Numbered from the stretch's first letter, positions 1-8,634 are shown. The stretch is DNA of 8,954 bases from Candidatus Pelagibacter sp. (GCA_012963775.1 DTVC01000024.1:1-8954); one strand, 5' to 3'. Made by a program: numbers and translations. The notes: a model not told the origin generated them from the letters alone.

Positions 1-3000
1 CGCTTTCCACCCCCAGTATTGATTACTAAGGCGATTTTTTTTGCATTTAGTATATCAACAATATGAGGAGATCCCCCACTTACTTTATTTACTTTTTTGC
101 ATTTGATGCCATTTTTTTTTATTGCATCTGCAGTACCTTCGGTCCCACACAATGTAAAATTTAATTCAACCAATTTTTTTGCTAAATCTATGCCTTCATT
201 TTTATGTTTATCTTTTAAAGAAATAAATGCTAACCCTCTTGTTGGCAGTGAATTTCCGGCAGCAATTTGACTTTTAGCATATGCAAGACCAAAATCTTTA
301 TCTATTCCCATTACCTCTCCCGTAGATTTCATTTCAGGGCCTAGCAACACATCAACGTTTGGAAATTTATTGAATGGAAAAACAGCTTCTTTCACAGCAA
401 ACATATTCTTGTTTTTATTTATTAAATTAAATTCTGATAGTTTTTCACCCGTCATTACTCTTGAAGCAATTTTAGCTAAAGGAATTCCTTTAGCTTTTGA
501 AACAAACGGAACAGTTCTGCTAGCTCTTGGGTTAACTTCAATTATATAAATTTCGTCATTTTTAATTGCAAACTGTACATTCATAAAACCTTTTACTTTT
601 AGCGCTACTGCTAATTTTTTTGTTTGATTTTTAATTTCGACTATTAATTTTTCTTTAATAGCTACTGGAGGCAGACAACATGCCGAGTCGCCCGAATGAA
701 TACCAGCCTCTTCAATATGTTGCATTATTCCGGCAACAAATACTTCATTACCATCTGAAATTGCGTCAACATCAACCTCCATAGCATTATTAATAAATTT
801 ATCAATTAATATTGGGTTGTTTTCTGCTGCTTTAAAAGCTTCTTCCACAAAATTTTTTAGTTGATTTTTTTCATAAACTATTTCCATTGCTCTACCACCT
901 AAAACATATGATGGCCGAACAACTAAAGGTAGACCAATTCTTTCAGCAATTTTGATTGCTTGTTTGTAAGATTTTGCAATTCCACTATCTGCTTGTTTTA
1001 ATTTTAATTTAATTAGAAGTTTTCTAAATCTGTCCCTATCTTCAGCAAGATCAATTGAAGAATATTGAGTTCCTATAATAGGCAATGAATTTTCATGAAG
1101 AAATTTTGCTAATTTGATAGGAGTTTGTCCGCCAAATTGAGCAATTATACCTACTAAATTACCTTTGGATTTTTCTTTTAAAATTATGTTATGAACATAC
1201 TCTTCAATTAAAGGCTCAAAATATAATCTATCGCTTGTGTCATAATCAGTGGAGACGGTCTCAGGATTACAGTTAATCATTATTGTTTCAAACCCAGCTT
1301 CTTTTAAAGAAAAACTTGCTTGGCAACAACAGTAGTCAAATTCAATTCCTTGACCAATTCTATTTGGTCCTCCTCCTAAAATAATTATTTTCTTTCTTGA
1401 AGAAGGGTTTGCTTCACACTCTGTATTTAATGAAAAGTTCCTTTGATATGTAGAGTACATATAAGGAGTAAAAGATTTAAATTCTGCAGCACACGTATCC
1501 ACCTTTTTAAATACTGGCCAAACTTTTAGAGCTATCCTTTTTCTTCTTACTAATTTTTCATTAGTTTTTGAAAGTTGTGCTATTTTTTTATCAGAAAAAC
1601 CAATAGATTTTATTCTGTTAAATTCATTAAAGTTTTTTGGTATTCCATTTTTTGTAATTTGATTTTCCGTATCAACGATTTCTTTAATTTGTTCTAAGAA
1701 CCAAGGATCAATTTTAGATAGTTTATATATTCTATTTAACTTTATTTTTTTTCTAAGTGCTTCTGCAACTAACAATAGCTTGTTTGGTATATTTATATTT
1801 AATTTTTTCTCTATTTCTTTTTTATTTAAATCAAAAATTCTATCTAATCCCGAAAAACCAACTTCTAAGGATACAAGAGCTTTCTGAAAAGATTCCTTAA
1901 AATTTCTCCCTATAGACATTGCTTCGCCAACTGACTTCATTGATGTTCCTAGAATCGCAGGAGACTGAGAAAATTTTTCAAAAGTAAACCTTGGAATTTT
2001 TGTTACAATATAATCAATCGTTGGTTCAAAAGATGCTGGTGTTACTTTTGTTATTTCATTTTTTAATTCATCTAGTGTATAACCAATAGCTAATTTAGCA
2101 GCAACTTTCGCAATAGGAAAACCAGTTGCTTTCGATGCTAAGGCAGATGATCTAGATACTCTCGGATTCATTTCGATTATAACCATTTTTCCATTTTTAG
2201 GATTGATAGCAAATTGAACATTAGACCCACCTGTTTCAACTCCAATTTTTCTTAAACATGCAATCGAAGCGTTTCTCATAATCTGATACTCTTTATCTGT
2301 AAGGGTAAGTGCAGGGGCAACAGTTATAGAATCGCCTGTATGAATGCCCATTGGGTCTACATTTTCTATCGAGCAAATAATTATACAGTTATCATTTTTG
2401 TCCCTAACGACTTCCATTTCAAATTCTTTCCATCCTTCTAAACATTCTTCTACGAGCACTTGATTTTCAGGTGACTCTTGAAGTCCTACTTTAACAGATT
2501 TAAAAAACTCCTCTTTGGTTCTTGCAATGCTACCGCCAAGTCCGCCTAGGGTAAATGAAGGTCTTATAATTGCTGGCAAGCCTACTTTTCTAAAACATTT
2601 TTGAGCTTGTTTTATACTGTTTAATATTTCAGATTTCGGAAGATTAAGTCCGATATCAGACATATTTTTTCTAAATTTTTTTCTATCTTCTGCATTTGAA
2701 ATCGCTTTTGAATTTGCTCCAATTAATTCAATTTTATATTTTTTGAGCAATCCAATTTTTTCAGCTTTAATGGCCAAATTTAATGCAGTCTGGCCTCCCA
2801 TCGTTGGTAGAATTGCATTAGGTTTTTCTTTTTTTATAATTTTTTCAAGAACATCAATGGTTATGGGTTCAATGTATGTTTTATCAGCAACGTCTGGATC
2901 GGTCATAATAGTTGCAGGGTTAGAATTTATTAAAACTACTTTATAACCTTCATCTTTAAGAGCTTTACATGCTTGCGTTCCTGAATAATCAAATTCACAT

Positions 3001-3068
3001 GCCTGTCCAATTATTATTGGGCCTGCTCCTACTACTAAAATTTTCTTAATATCTTTTCTTTTTGACAT
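1..3068 (-). CDS. carB: carbamoyl-phosphate synthase large subunit, 3' end missing
   Basis: This is the synthetase subunit of cytoplasmic carbamoyl-phosphate synthase. It uses two ATP, bicarbonate and ammonia delivered from CarA to make carbamoyl phosphate for pyrimidines and arginine. I translated most of the minus strand from ATG at 3068-3066 and found no stop or frameshift in the parts read; 1022 codons are present. It opens [17 protein letters not shown], then [11 protein letters not shown] and [10 protein letters not shown]. The first ATP-grasp half has R169 ([10 protein letters not shown]) and [19 protein letters not shown]. The second half starts near [18 protein letters not shown], with [50 protein letters not shown] and [12 protein letters not shown]. 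The C-terminal MGS-like regulatory domain is cut off at INTGGGK; against the 1073-residue E. coli protein about 50 residues are missing. The start lies 23 bp inside carA, so translational coupling is likely; I see only weak purine-rich sequence before it. The glycine loop reads LGGLGGS where E. coli has MGGSGGG. Confidence 0.97.
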   Translation of the reverse strand, partial: MSKRKDIKKILVVGAGPIIIGQACEFDYSGTQACKALKDEGYKVVLINSNPATIMTDPDVADKTYIEPITIDVLEKIIKKEKPNAILPTMGGQTALNLAIKAEKIGLLKKYKIELIGANSKAISNAEDRKKFRKNMSDIGLNLPKSEILNSIKQAQKCFRKVGLPAIIRPSFTLGGLGGSIARTKEEFFKSVKVGLQESPENQVLVEECLEGWKEFEMEVVRDKNDNCIIICSIENVDPMGIHTGDSITVAPALTLTDKEYQIMRNASIACLRKIGVETGGSNVQFAINPKNGKMVIIEMNPRVSRSSALASKATGFPIAKVAAKLAIGYTLDELKNEITKVTPASFEPTIDYIVTKIPRFTFEKFSQSPAILGTSMKSVGEAMSIGRNFKESFQKALVSLEVGFSGLDRIFDLNKKEIEKKLNINIPNKLLLVAEALRKKIKLNRIYKLSKIDPWFLEQIKEIVDTENQITKNGIPKNFNEFNRIKSIGFSDKKIAQLSKTNEKLVRRKRIALKVWPVFKKVDTCAAEFKSFTPYMYSTYQRNFSLNTECEANPSSRKKIIILGGGPNRIGQGIEFDYCCCQASFSLKEAGFETIMINCNPETVSTDYDTSDRLYFEPLIEEYVHNIILKEKSKGNLVGIIAQFGGQTPIKLAKFLHENSLPIIGTQYSSIDLAEDRDRFRKLLIKLKLKQADSGIAKSYKQAIKIAERIGLPLVVRPSYVLGGRAMEIVYEKNQLKNFVEEAFKAAENNPILIDKFINNAMEVDVDAISDGNEVFVAGIMQHIEEAGIHSGDSACCLPPVAIKEKLIVEIKNQTKKLAVALKVKGFMNVQFAIKNDEIYIIEVNPRASRTVPFVSKAKGIPLAKIASRVMTGEKLSEFNLINKNKNMFAVKEAVFPFNKFPNVDVLLGPEMKSTGEVMGIDKDFGLAYAKSQIAAGNSLPTRGLAFISLKDKHKNEGIDLAKKLVELNFTLCGTEGTADAIKKNGIKCKKVNKVSGGSPHIVDILNAKKIALVINTGGGK

Positions 3069-4239
3069 ATTTTTTTACTTCATTGATAAATTGTTTAAAT
3101 AAATACACACTGTCTTGCGGACCAGGATTTGACTCTGGATGATACTGAACTGAAAATACTGGTTTATTTTTTAACTTTATTCCCTCAATACAATTATCAA
3201 ATAAAGATTTATGAGTTATCTCAACATTTTTGGGTAAACTTTCTTTTAGTATTTCAAATCCATGATTTTGACTTGTAATTTCAACCTTTTTATTTAACAA
3301 ATTTTTAACAGGATGATTTGCTCCTCTATGACCTAATTTCATCTTTTTTGTTTTAGCATTCAATGCCAAGGCTAATATTTGATGACCAAGGCATATACCA
3401 AATATTGGAATATTTTCTTTGATTAATTTTTGAATAATTTTAATAGCATACTTTCCAGTTGCAGCAGGATCCCCTGGACCGTTTGATAAAAAAATACCAT
3501 CTGGTTTCATTTTTAAAATTTCACTCGCACTTAATGTGCAAGGAACTACAGTAACTTTACAATTAAAATCTGAAAAATATCTTAAAATATTTTTTTTGAT
3601 TCCATAATCTATTGCTATTATTTTAAAAATTTTTTTATTGTTTTTTTCAAAACCTTTCCCTTTTTTCCAAGTCTTATATCCTTGCCAAACATATTTTTTT
3701 TTTGTGGTAACTATTTTAGCTAAGTCAAGATTGTTTAGCCCTGACCATTTAGTTGATAAATTCAATAGTTTATTGATATTAAATTTGCCATTTTTATTAT
3801 TTGATATCGTGCCCTTTGGAGCACCTGTATCTCTAATAAAATTTGTTAAAGATCTTGTATCTAATCCAGTAATACCCACTATTTTATTCTTTTTTAGCCA
3901 TATATCTAAATTTTTAAGTGATCTATAATTGGATGGATTGGTTATTTCAGAATTAAATATTACACCTCGTGTCCAAATTTTATTAGATTCATGATCTTCC
4001 TCATTGGTTCCAACATTGCCAATGTGTGGAAAAGTAAAATTAATTATTTGTCCAGCATAAGACGGGTCAGAAATAATTTCTTGATAACCTGTTATAGAAG
4101 TATTAAAGCATACTTCGCCAGTAGCTGTACCTTGGTATCCAATGCCAATACCTCTAAACACCGTTTTATTTTCAAGAACTAAAATGCCTGGGGAAAAATG
4201 AAATAATTTATTTGAGTTACCTTTTGGTTTATTGATCAA
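3046..4239 (-). CDS. carA: carbamoyl-phosphate synthase small (glutaminase) subunit
   Basis: This is the class I glutamine amidotransferase subunit that hydrolyses glutamine and channels ammonia to CarB. The 397 residues are close to the family's usual length. The N-terminal CPSase_sm domain (about 15-150) contains [21 protein letters not shown] and [16 protein letters not shown]. The glutaminase domain (about 205-390) contains the SNGPGDPAA loop (252-260), nucleophile C283 in GICLGHQ, and H367/E369 in QYHPES, so the catalytic triad is complete. The start is TTG at 4239-4237, directly preceded in frame by TAA (4242-4240). The next in-frame methionine is far inside the protein, so TTG is the only sensible start; E. 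coli CarA is also known to initiate at UUG. The stop codon lies inside carB. The first dozen residues before [13 protein letters not shown] are an extension compared with E. coli. A run of ten A residues on the coding strand (3703-3694) is in frame. Confidence 0.97.
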   Translation of the reverse strand: MINKPKGNSNKLFHFSPGILVLENKTVFRGIGIGYQGTATGEVCFNTSITGYQEIISDPSYAGQIINFTFPHIGNVGTNEEDHESNKIWTRGVIFNSEITNPSNYRSLKNLDIWLKKNKIVGITGLDTRSLTNFIRDTGAPKGTISNNKNGKFNINKLLNLSTKWSGLNNLDLAKIVTTKKKYVWQGYKTWKKGKGFEKNNKKIFKIIAIDYGIKKNILRYFSDFNCKVTVVPCTLSASEILKMKPDGIFLSNGPGDPAATGKYAIKIIQKLIKENIPIFGICLGHQILALALNAKTKKMKLGHRGANHPVKNLLNKKVEITSQNHGFEILKESLPKNVEITHKSLFDNCIEGIKLKNKPVFSVQYHPESNPGPQDSVYLFKQFINEVKKYVKKKRY

Positions 4240-4250
4240 TTACAACTCAT
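4236..4250 (-). other. four-codon ORF (MSCN) overlapping the carA TTG start
   Basis: ATG at 4250-4248 opens a reading frame of four codons whose TGA (4238-4236) overlaps the carA TTG start (4239-4237) by two bases. This arrangement could allow termination-reinitiation, or it could be chance. Adding one A in the AA at 4241-4240 would instead fuse this ATG in frame to carA as [12 protein letters not shown], so a single-base deletion or a sequencing indel is an alternative explanation. Confidence 0.3.
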
Positions 4251-4260
4251 AAGTTAAAGG

Positions 4261-4289
4261 TTAATATAATAAAACTTAAATTTCCGCAA
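4261..4289 (-). promoter_or_regulatory. candidate sigma70 promoter of carAB
   Basis: On the minus strand TTGCGG (4289-4284) is separated by 17 bp from TATTAA (4266-4261). An overlapping TATATT gives an alternative -10 box. Transcription would start near 4254, leaving only about 15 nt before the carA TTG. That leaves no room for a leader attenuator of the kind used in some pyrimidine operons. In such AT-rich DNA a match of this quality is weak evidence. Confidence 0.3.
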
Positions 4290-4320
4290 CAGGTCTAATA
4301 CAAATTTTTAAAAATACAAT

Positions 4321-4348
4321 TTTTTCTTTTAACAAAATTGTCTATACA
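4321..4348 (+). promoter_or_regulatory. candidate promoter of yqeY-dnaG-rpoD
   Basis: TATACA at 4343-4348 resembles a -10 box, with a T-rich, poorly matching -35 region at 4321-4327 (spacer 15-16 bp). A start near 4355 would give a leader of about 11 nt before the yqeY ATG, without a Shine-Dalgarno sequence. An alternative -10, TACAAT at 4315-4320, lies further upstream. The whole intergenic stretch 4240-4365 must hold both divergent promoters; I see no clear operator in it. Confidence 0.25.
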
Positions 4349-4365
4349 GTAGATTAAGAAAAATA

Positions 4366-4827
4366 ATGTTTCTCAAAGATAAGATCGATAATGATTATAA
4401 AAAAGTATTAAAAGCTAAAGATAAGGCCAAAATATCAACTTTTAGGTTAATTTTATCGTCTATTAAGGATTTAGAGATATCAAATAGATCGGGACCCAAC
4501 AAAAAAGTTACTGATAACGAAGATATAAAAAAACTCCTTAAAAAAATGATTAAACAAAGATCCGAATCAATCGAAATTTATAAGAAAAACAATAGACAAG
4601 ATTTGTCAGAAGTTGAAGAAGGAGAGGTGCAAGTGTTAACATCTTATTTGCCCAAGCAATTGAGCGAGGAAGAAACAAATAAAGTGTGCAAAGAAACTAT
4701 TAAAAAAATAGGAGCGAATTCAATAAAAGATATAGGAAAGATAATGGGCGAACTAAAAAAACAATACTCAGATAGTTTAGATTTCTCAAAAGCTGGGTCT
4801 ATTTTAAAAGAACTATTAATTAAATAA
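4366..4827 (+). CDS. yqeY: GatB/YqeY domain protein
   Basis: A 153-residue protein matching the full length of the stand-alone GatB/YqeY family. The N-terminal helical part has KAKDKAKISTFRLILSSIKD (about 16-35), the family's 'KDK..ST.RLI.. .IK' signature. The middle has IKQRSESIEIYKK, followed by YLPKQLSEEE (94-103). The C-terminal three-helix domain, related to the tRNA-binding tail of GatB, has SIKDIGKIMGELKKQY (119-134). The molecular role of stand-alone YqeY is not established; resemblance to the GatB tail suggests tRNA interaction, which is inference. It starts at ATG 4366 without a visible Shine-Dalgarno. Its TAA shares one base with the dnaG ATG (TAATG), so the two are almost certainly co-translated. 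In alphaproteobacteria this gene commonly precedes dnaG and rpoD. Confidence 0.92.
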   Translation: MFLKDKIDNDYKKVLKAKDKAKISTFRLILSSIKDLEISNRSGPNKKVTDNEDIKKLLKKMIKQRSESIEIYKKNNRQDLSEVEEGEVQVLTSYLPKQLSEEETNKVCKETIKKIGANSIKDIGKIMGELKKQYSDSLDFSKAGSILKELLIK

Positions 4828-6599
4828 TGAAATATCCCAAAGAATATTTAGAAGAAATTAAAGCAAGATTAAAAGTTTCTACAGTTGTATCCAAAACAGT
4901 AAATCTAAAAAAAAGAGGAAAAGAGTTTGTTGGATTGTCCCCATTCAAAAATGAAAAAACACCTTCATTTACAGTAAATGATGAAAAGGGTTTTTATCAT
5001 TGTTTTAGCACATCTGAACATGGCAATATTTTTGATTTTTTAATGAAAACTCAAAATTTAAAATTTGGAGAGTCAGTTAAAACTTTAGCAAATTTAGCGG
5101 GAATGAGACCTTACACTTTTTCGAAAAAGGATGAAGAAAGAGAAAAAAATTGGCAACATTATGTTTCTATTTATTCGAAATATATAGAATTTTACCATGA
5201 TGCGCTTTTAAAAAATAGCAATTCAGAATTAGCAAAAAATTACTTAAAAAATAGAAATGTTACTATTGAGGAAGTTAAAAAATTTAATATTGGATATGTA
5301 GAGAAAAATCCAAATTTCTATGAAAAAATAAAGGATAAGTTTGATGAAAAATTTTTAAAAGAATGTGGTTTATTTTATTTTGATGAAAAAAAGAAACAAT
5401 ATGTTGAAAGATTTAGAGCTAGAGTAATATTTCCTATTAATTCAATTTCAGACCAGCCCATTGCAATTGGAGGGCGCACAATTCAAAATGATAATTACCA
5501 AGCTAAATACATAAATTCTCCAGAAACGCAATTTTTTAAAAAAGGAAATAACTTGTACAACATAAATAGAGCTAGAAAATTGTCAAACTCGATAGATCAA
5601 GTGTTTTTGGTTGAAGGTTATATGGATGTAGTTGGTTTAAGCAAAAATGGTGTTGAAAATGCTGTTGCAAATTTAGGCACAGCTTTAACAGAAAGACAGA
5701 TATTAATGCTTGGACAATTTTTTAATGAAGTGATCATTTGTTTTGATGGAGATGAAAGCGGCTATAAAGCAGCAGTAAGAGCTGCAGAAAACAGCATTAA
5801 GGAATTGCAACCTGAAAAACATATTTCTTTTCTATTTTTGCCTGAAGGAGAAGATCCTGATAGCTATGTAAATAAAAATGGCAAAGATACTTTTTTGTCA
5901 TTCTCAAAGCAAAATAAAATTTCAATATATCAATTTATTTTTAGCCATTATTATAAGCTATCAACTGGCTCTCCTCCATCTTTAGCAATTTTAGAAAAAA
6001 AACTGAGATCTATAGCAAATTCTATTAAAGATGAATTTATAAAAAAATATATTTTAGAATTTTTTTTAGAAAAAATTTCCTCTTTTACTCCAAATATAAA
6101 TATTAGAAAAAAATTTATCCCTAAAAAAATTTCTTCTTTAAGATCAACTCAAAGGATATTTAATGAAACTAAATCATTGAATAAAATAGAACTAAAAGAA
6201 TACTCTTTATTGTTCTTAATTATAAATAATCTACAATTTTTCAAAGAGCGTTTAGATAATTTGAAAGAATTACATCTATTTTCTCATGAAAATAAAGAAG
6301 CTATGTCAAAAATTATCAATCATTTAGAAGAGAACGATGACCCACATATAGTTGAAATTCCAATAGACAATAAAATTTTATATAAAGTAAATAAATATGC
6401 TTCAATAAAACATATCTTCAAAAATATTAATAATGACAAATTTAAACTTATGGAAATTTATGATGAAATAACAAAGGATCTATCATCAATCGGAATTGAT
6501 TTAAAAATTGAAGAATTAGAATCACAATTTTCTCAAGATTTAAACGAAAATACTTTTAATCAGATAAAGGAATTAAAAAAATTACAAAATATCAATTAA
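4827..6599 (+). CDS. dnaG: DNA primase with degenerate zinc-binding site
   Basis: Synthesises RNA primers at the replication fork together with the DnaB helicase. The 590 residues are typical for DnaG. The CHC2 zinc-binding-domain fold is recognisable (about 27-75: EFVGLSPFKNEKTPSFTV and GFYHCFSTSEHGNIFDFLM). However, the ligands aligned with E. coli C40, H43, C61 and C64 are S38, K41, C59 and T62, so only one remains. The polymerase core has ERFRARVIFPI (194-204). The TOPRIM centre is intact: E263 in VEGYMDVV, and D307 and D309 in CFDGDESGYKAA. The lysine- and asparagine-rich C-terminal third (about 430-590) is helical in character, as expected of the poorly conserved helicase-binding domain, but I cannot align it by eye. 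The start at 4827 overlaps the yqeY stop by one base. A 65-bp gap separates it from rpoD. Confidence 0.97.
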   Translation: MKYPKEYLEEIKARLKVSTVVSKTVNLKKRGKEFVGLSPFKNEKTPSFTVNDEKGFYHCFSTSEHGNIFDFLMKTQNLKFGESVKTLANLAGMRPYTFSKKDEEREKNWQHYVSIYSKYIEFYHDALLKNSNSELAKNYLKNRNVTIEEVKKFNIGYVEKNPNFYEKIKDKFDEKFLKECGLFYFDEKKKQYVERFRARVIFPINSISDQPIAIGGRTIQNDNYQAKYINSPETQFFKKGNNLYNINRARKLSNSIDQVFLVEGYMDVVGLSKNGVENAVANLGTALTERQILMLGQFFNEVIICFDGDESGYKAAVRAAENSIKELQPEKHISFLFLPEGEDPDSYVNKNGKDTFLSFSKQNKISIYQFIFSHYYKLSTGSPPSLAILEKKLRSIANSIKDEFIKKYILEFFLEKISSFTPNINIRKKFIPKKISSLRSTQRIFNETKSLNKIELKEYSLLFLIINNLQFFKERLDNLKELHLFSHENKEAMSKIINHLEENDDPHIVEIPIDNKILYKVNKYASIKHIFKNINNDKFKLMEIYDEITKDLSSIGIDLKIEELESQFSQDLNENTFNQIKELKKLQNIN

Positions 6600-6640
6600 A
6601 CTTAGCAATTTACACGTAGATTTTTTCAAAATTAGCATTA

Positions 6641-6661
6641 TATAAGTCTTCCAGACTTTTA
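6641..6661 (+). promoter_or_regulatory. small hairpin in the rpoD leader
   Basis: AAGTCT (6644-6649), loop TCC and AGACTT (6653-6658) form a perfect 6-bp stem. Past one T/T mismatch two more A-T pairs are possible (6641-6642 with 6660-6661). The stem ends 6 nt before the rpoD GTG, where a ribosome-binding site would lie, and no Shine-Dalgarno is visible. TATAAG at 6641-6646 overlaps its left arm and could be a -10 box of an internal promoter, but I find no good -35. It could control rpoD translation, stabilise a processed 5' end, or be incidental. Confidence 0.4.
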
Positions 6662-6664
6662 ATT

Positions 6665-8500
6665 GTGGAACGAATAATTACAAAATCATTTGCTAGACTC
6701 ATGGGTCGAGGGACTCATAGAGGATTTATTACATATGAAGAATTAAATAAATCTTTAGGAAAAAGAAATTTATCTCACACAAATCTTGAACAAGCATTTA
6801 TTCATATTCTAGATGGAAAAATAACTCTAGTTGAAAACAAATCTGATTTCAAAGTTTTAAGAAAAAAAGAATCATCTTCTAAGGAAGAAGGTAAAACTGT
6901 TGAGAAAAGTGATGACCCTATTAGAATGTACCTAAGAGAGATGGGAGGAGTTGAACTTCTATCTAGAGAAGGTGAAATAGCAATTGCCAAAAGAATAGAA
7001 GCGGGGAAAGATGTTATGTTAAATGCCCTATCACAAAGCTCAATTACAGCACAACAATTCTTTGAGTGGAACACAAAACTTCATAATGACGAAATTCTTG
7101 TAAGAGAAATTATTGATATTGATACAAATTATATGGAGGATGAGGATACGGGACAAAGCGCTAAACAAAAAAAATCAGATTTAGGTTTAAAAGAAGAAAC
7201 TATAGAAGAAAATCCAGATTCATCAGATGATGAATTTAATCCTACGCTGGCAGCAATGGAGAGTGAAATTAAACCTAAAGTTTTACAAACCGTTCGTATA
7301 CTTACAAAACAATATAATAAATTAATTAAATACCAAAAAGAAAAACTTGATTGCATCTTAAATTCCAAAACTTTTTCTTATTCAAAAGAAAAAAATTATA
7401 AAAAAATTGTTGATGATATTCTTGAAAATATAAAATCATTACAACTTTCTCCATCTATTTTAGAAGAATTGGTTCAAAAACATTATATTGAAAATAAAAA
7501 AATTATTTCTTTAGAAGGTAATTTATTAAGATTAGCTATACAAAATAAAATAAGTAGAGAAGAGTTTGTCAAATTTTATGTGGGAAATGAAATAAATCCA
7601 AATTTAAAAACTTTTTTAGATACAAATAAAACTTGGAAGAAATTTTTCCAAAGAAATAAAGATGAATTTAAAAACATTAGAGAACGTTTGGTTGAAATTA
7701 GTCATAAACTTGGAATTTCAGTTACTGACTTTAAAAAATTAGTAAGCAGGATTCAAAAAGGAGAAAAAGAATCAAGGATTGCTAAAAAAGAAATGGTGGA
7801 AGCAAACTTGAGATTAGTAATTTCCATTGCAAAAAAATATACAAACAGAGGACTGCAATTTTTAGATTTAATTCAAGAAGGAAATATAGGATTAATGAAA
7901 GCAGTGGATAAATTTGAGTATAGGAGAGGCTATAAATTTTCCACATATGCTACTTGGTGGATTAGACAAGCAATAACAAGATCAATTGCAGATCAAGCAA
8001 GAACAATAAGAATTCCAGTACATATGATTGAAACAATTAATAAGATAGTAAGAACTCAAAGATTAATTTTAAGTGAGTATGGAAGAGAAGCTACCCCAGA
8101 AGAACTTGCTAAAAAATTAAGAATGCCCTTAGAAAAAGTAAGAAAAGTTTTAAAAATCTCAAAAGAACCAGTCTCTCTTGAAAAACCAGTCGGCGATGAA
8201 GAGGATAGTAGCTTAGGAGATTTTATAGAAGATACAAAAGCTTTGGCTCCATTAGAACAAGCTATTAAATCAAATTTAAGTGAAGCAACCACAAAAATTT
8301 TATCAACATTAACTCCAAGAGAAGAAAGAGTCTTAAGAATGAGATTTGGTGTTGGTATGAATACAGACCATACTTTAGAAGAAGTAGGATTACAGTTTTC
8401 TGTTACCAGAGAAAGAATTAGGCAAATTGAAGCTAAAGCGCTTAGAAAATTAAAACATCCAAGTAGATCTAAACAATTAAAAAGTTTTTTAGAAAGTTAA
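6665..8500 (+). CDS. rpoD: RNA polymerase primary sigma factor (sigma70/RpoD)
   Basis: Housekeeping sigma factor directing RNA polymerase to -10/-35 promoters. The 611 residues match the usual length of group 1 sigma factors. Region 1.1 is at about 1-60 ([14 protein letters not shown]). Region 1.2 begins at [21 protein letters not shown] (84-104). A non-conserved, acidic then lysine-rich insert spans about 140-365. Regions 2.1-2.4 (about 370-447) contain [41 protein letters not shown] and [21 protein letters not shown], the -10 recognition and melting helices. Region 3 follows ([25 protein letters not shown]). Region 4 has [14 protein letters not shown] and the -35 helix-turn-helix [20 protein letters not shown] (570-589). 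The start is GTG at 6665; the frame is open upstream to TAG at 6617 but holds no ATG, and the next candidate is Met13 (6701). GTG keeps the whole of region 1.1. It is probably transcribed with yqeY and dnaG. Confidence 0.97.
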   Translation: MERIITKSFARLMGRGTHRGFITYEELNKSLGKRNLSHTNLEQAFIHILDGKITLVENKSDFKVLRKKESSSKEEGKTVEKSDDPIRMYLREMGGVELLSREGEIAIAKRIEAGKDVMLNALSQSSITAQQFFEWNTKLHNDEILVREIIDIDTNYMEDEDTGQSAKQKKSDLGLKEETIEENPDSSDDEFNPTLAAMESEIKPKVLQTVRILTKQYNKLIKYQKEKLDCILNSKTFSYSKEKNYKKIVDDILENIKSLQLSPSILEELVQKHYIENKKIISLEGNLLRLAIQNKISREEFVKFYVGNEINPNLKTFLDTNKTWKKFFQRNKDEFKNIRERLVEISHKLGISVTDFKKLVSRIQKGEKESRIAKKEMVEANLRLVISIAKKYTNRGLQFLDLIQEGNIGLMKAVDKFEYRRGYKFSTYATWWIRQAITRSIADQARTIRIPVHMIETINKIVRTQRLILSEYGREATPEELAKKLRMPLEKVRKVLKISKEPVSLEKPVGDEEDSSLGDFIEDTKALAPLEQAIKSNLSEATTKILSTLTPREERVLRMRFGVGMNTDHTLEEVGLQFSVTRERIRQIEAKALRKLKHPSRSKQLKSFLES

Positions 8501-8503
8501 TTA

Positions 8504-8578
8504 GGGCCGTTAGCTCAATAGTAGAGTACTGCATTGACATTGCAGGGGTAGTTGGAGCGTAACCAACACGGCCCACCA
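8504..8578 (+). tRNA. tRNA-Val (anticodon GAC) with non-canonical D- and T-loops
   Basis: A cloverleaf of 75 nt with encoded CCA. The acceptor stem GGGCCGT/ACGGCCC pairs 7 of 7. The D stem GCTC/GAGT pairs with one G-T. The anticodon stem CTGCA/TGCAG pairs 5 of 5 around loop TTGACAT, giving anticodon GAC (8536-8538). The variable loop is GGGTA, and the T stem GTTGG/CCAAC pairs 5 of 5. T8, A14, A21, T33, A37 and discriminator A73 are present, and A35, C36 and A73 are the main valyl-tRNA synthetase identity bases. The D-loop AATAGTA (8517-8523) is one base short and lacks the G18-G19 pair. The T-loop AGCGTAA (8556-8562) replaces the usual TTCRANY. The gene begins 3 nt after the rpoD stop, so it has no room for its own promoter outside rpoD. 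It may be a divergent functional tRNA, a tRNA with a non-ribosomal role, or a recently inactivated copy. Confidence 0.8.
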
Positions 8579-8634
8579 TTTTAATATTTATCTTTAATTG
8601 ATTACTAATTAAATATTAAAAATACCTTTTTTTT
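8579..8634 (+). terminator. candidate terminator of the rpoD-tRNA transcript
   Basis: TTTTAATATTTA (8579-8590) and TAAATATTAAAA (8610-8621) are a perfect 12-bp inverted repeat around a 19-nt loop, starting at the first base after the tRNA CCA. Eight T residues follow at 8627-8634. The stem contains only A-T pairs, so it is weak, and 5 nt separate it from the T run. The position directly after the last gene of the operon supports termination. Confidence 0.45.

Noticed and set aside
2743..2946. Plus-strand open frame of 67 codons inside carB
   Set aside because: It is antisense to strongly conserved carB sequence, and its protein resembles nothing.
1..3068. carB as a truncated pseudogene
   Set aside because: The parts I translated run in frame to the left edge with conserved motifs throughout; the missing end is due to the window boundary.
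3694..3703. Run of ten T (A10 in carA coding strand) as a slippage or frameshift site
   Set aside because: The CarA frame continues correctly on both sides and the protein has normal length; nothing suggests programmed slippage.
3638..4182. Two plus-strand open frames (3638-3928 and 3991-4182) inside carA
   Set aside because: They are antisense to conserved carA and rich in Phe/Leu/Ser, as expected from the reverse of an A-rich gene.
6802..8292. Three minus-strand open frames (6802-7074, 7129-7368, 8056-8292) inside rpoD
   Set aside because: They lie opposite rpoD; the third is opposite the conserved region 3-4 coding sequence. They have no family features.
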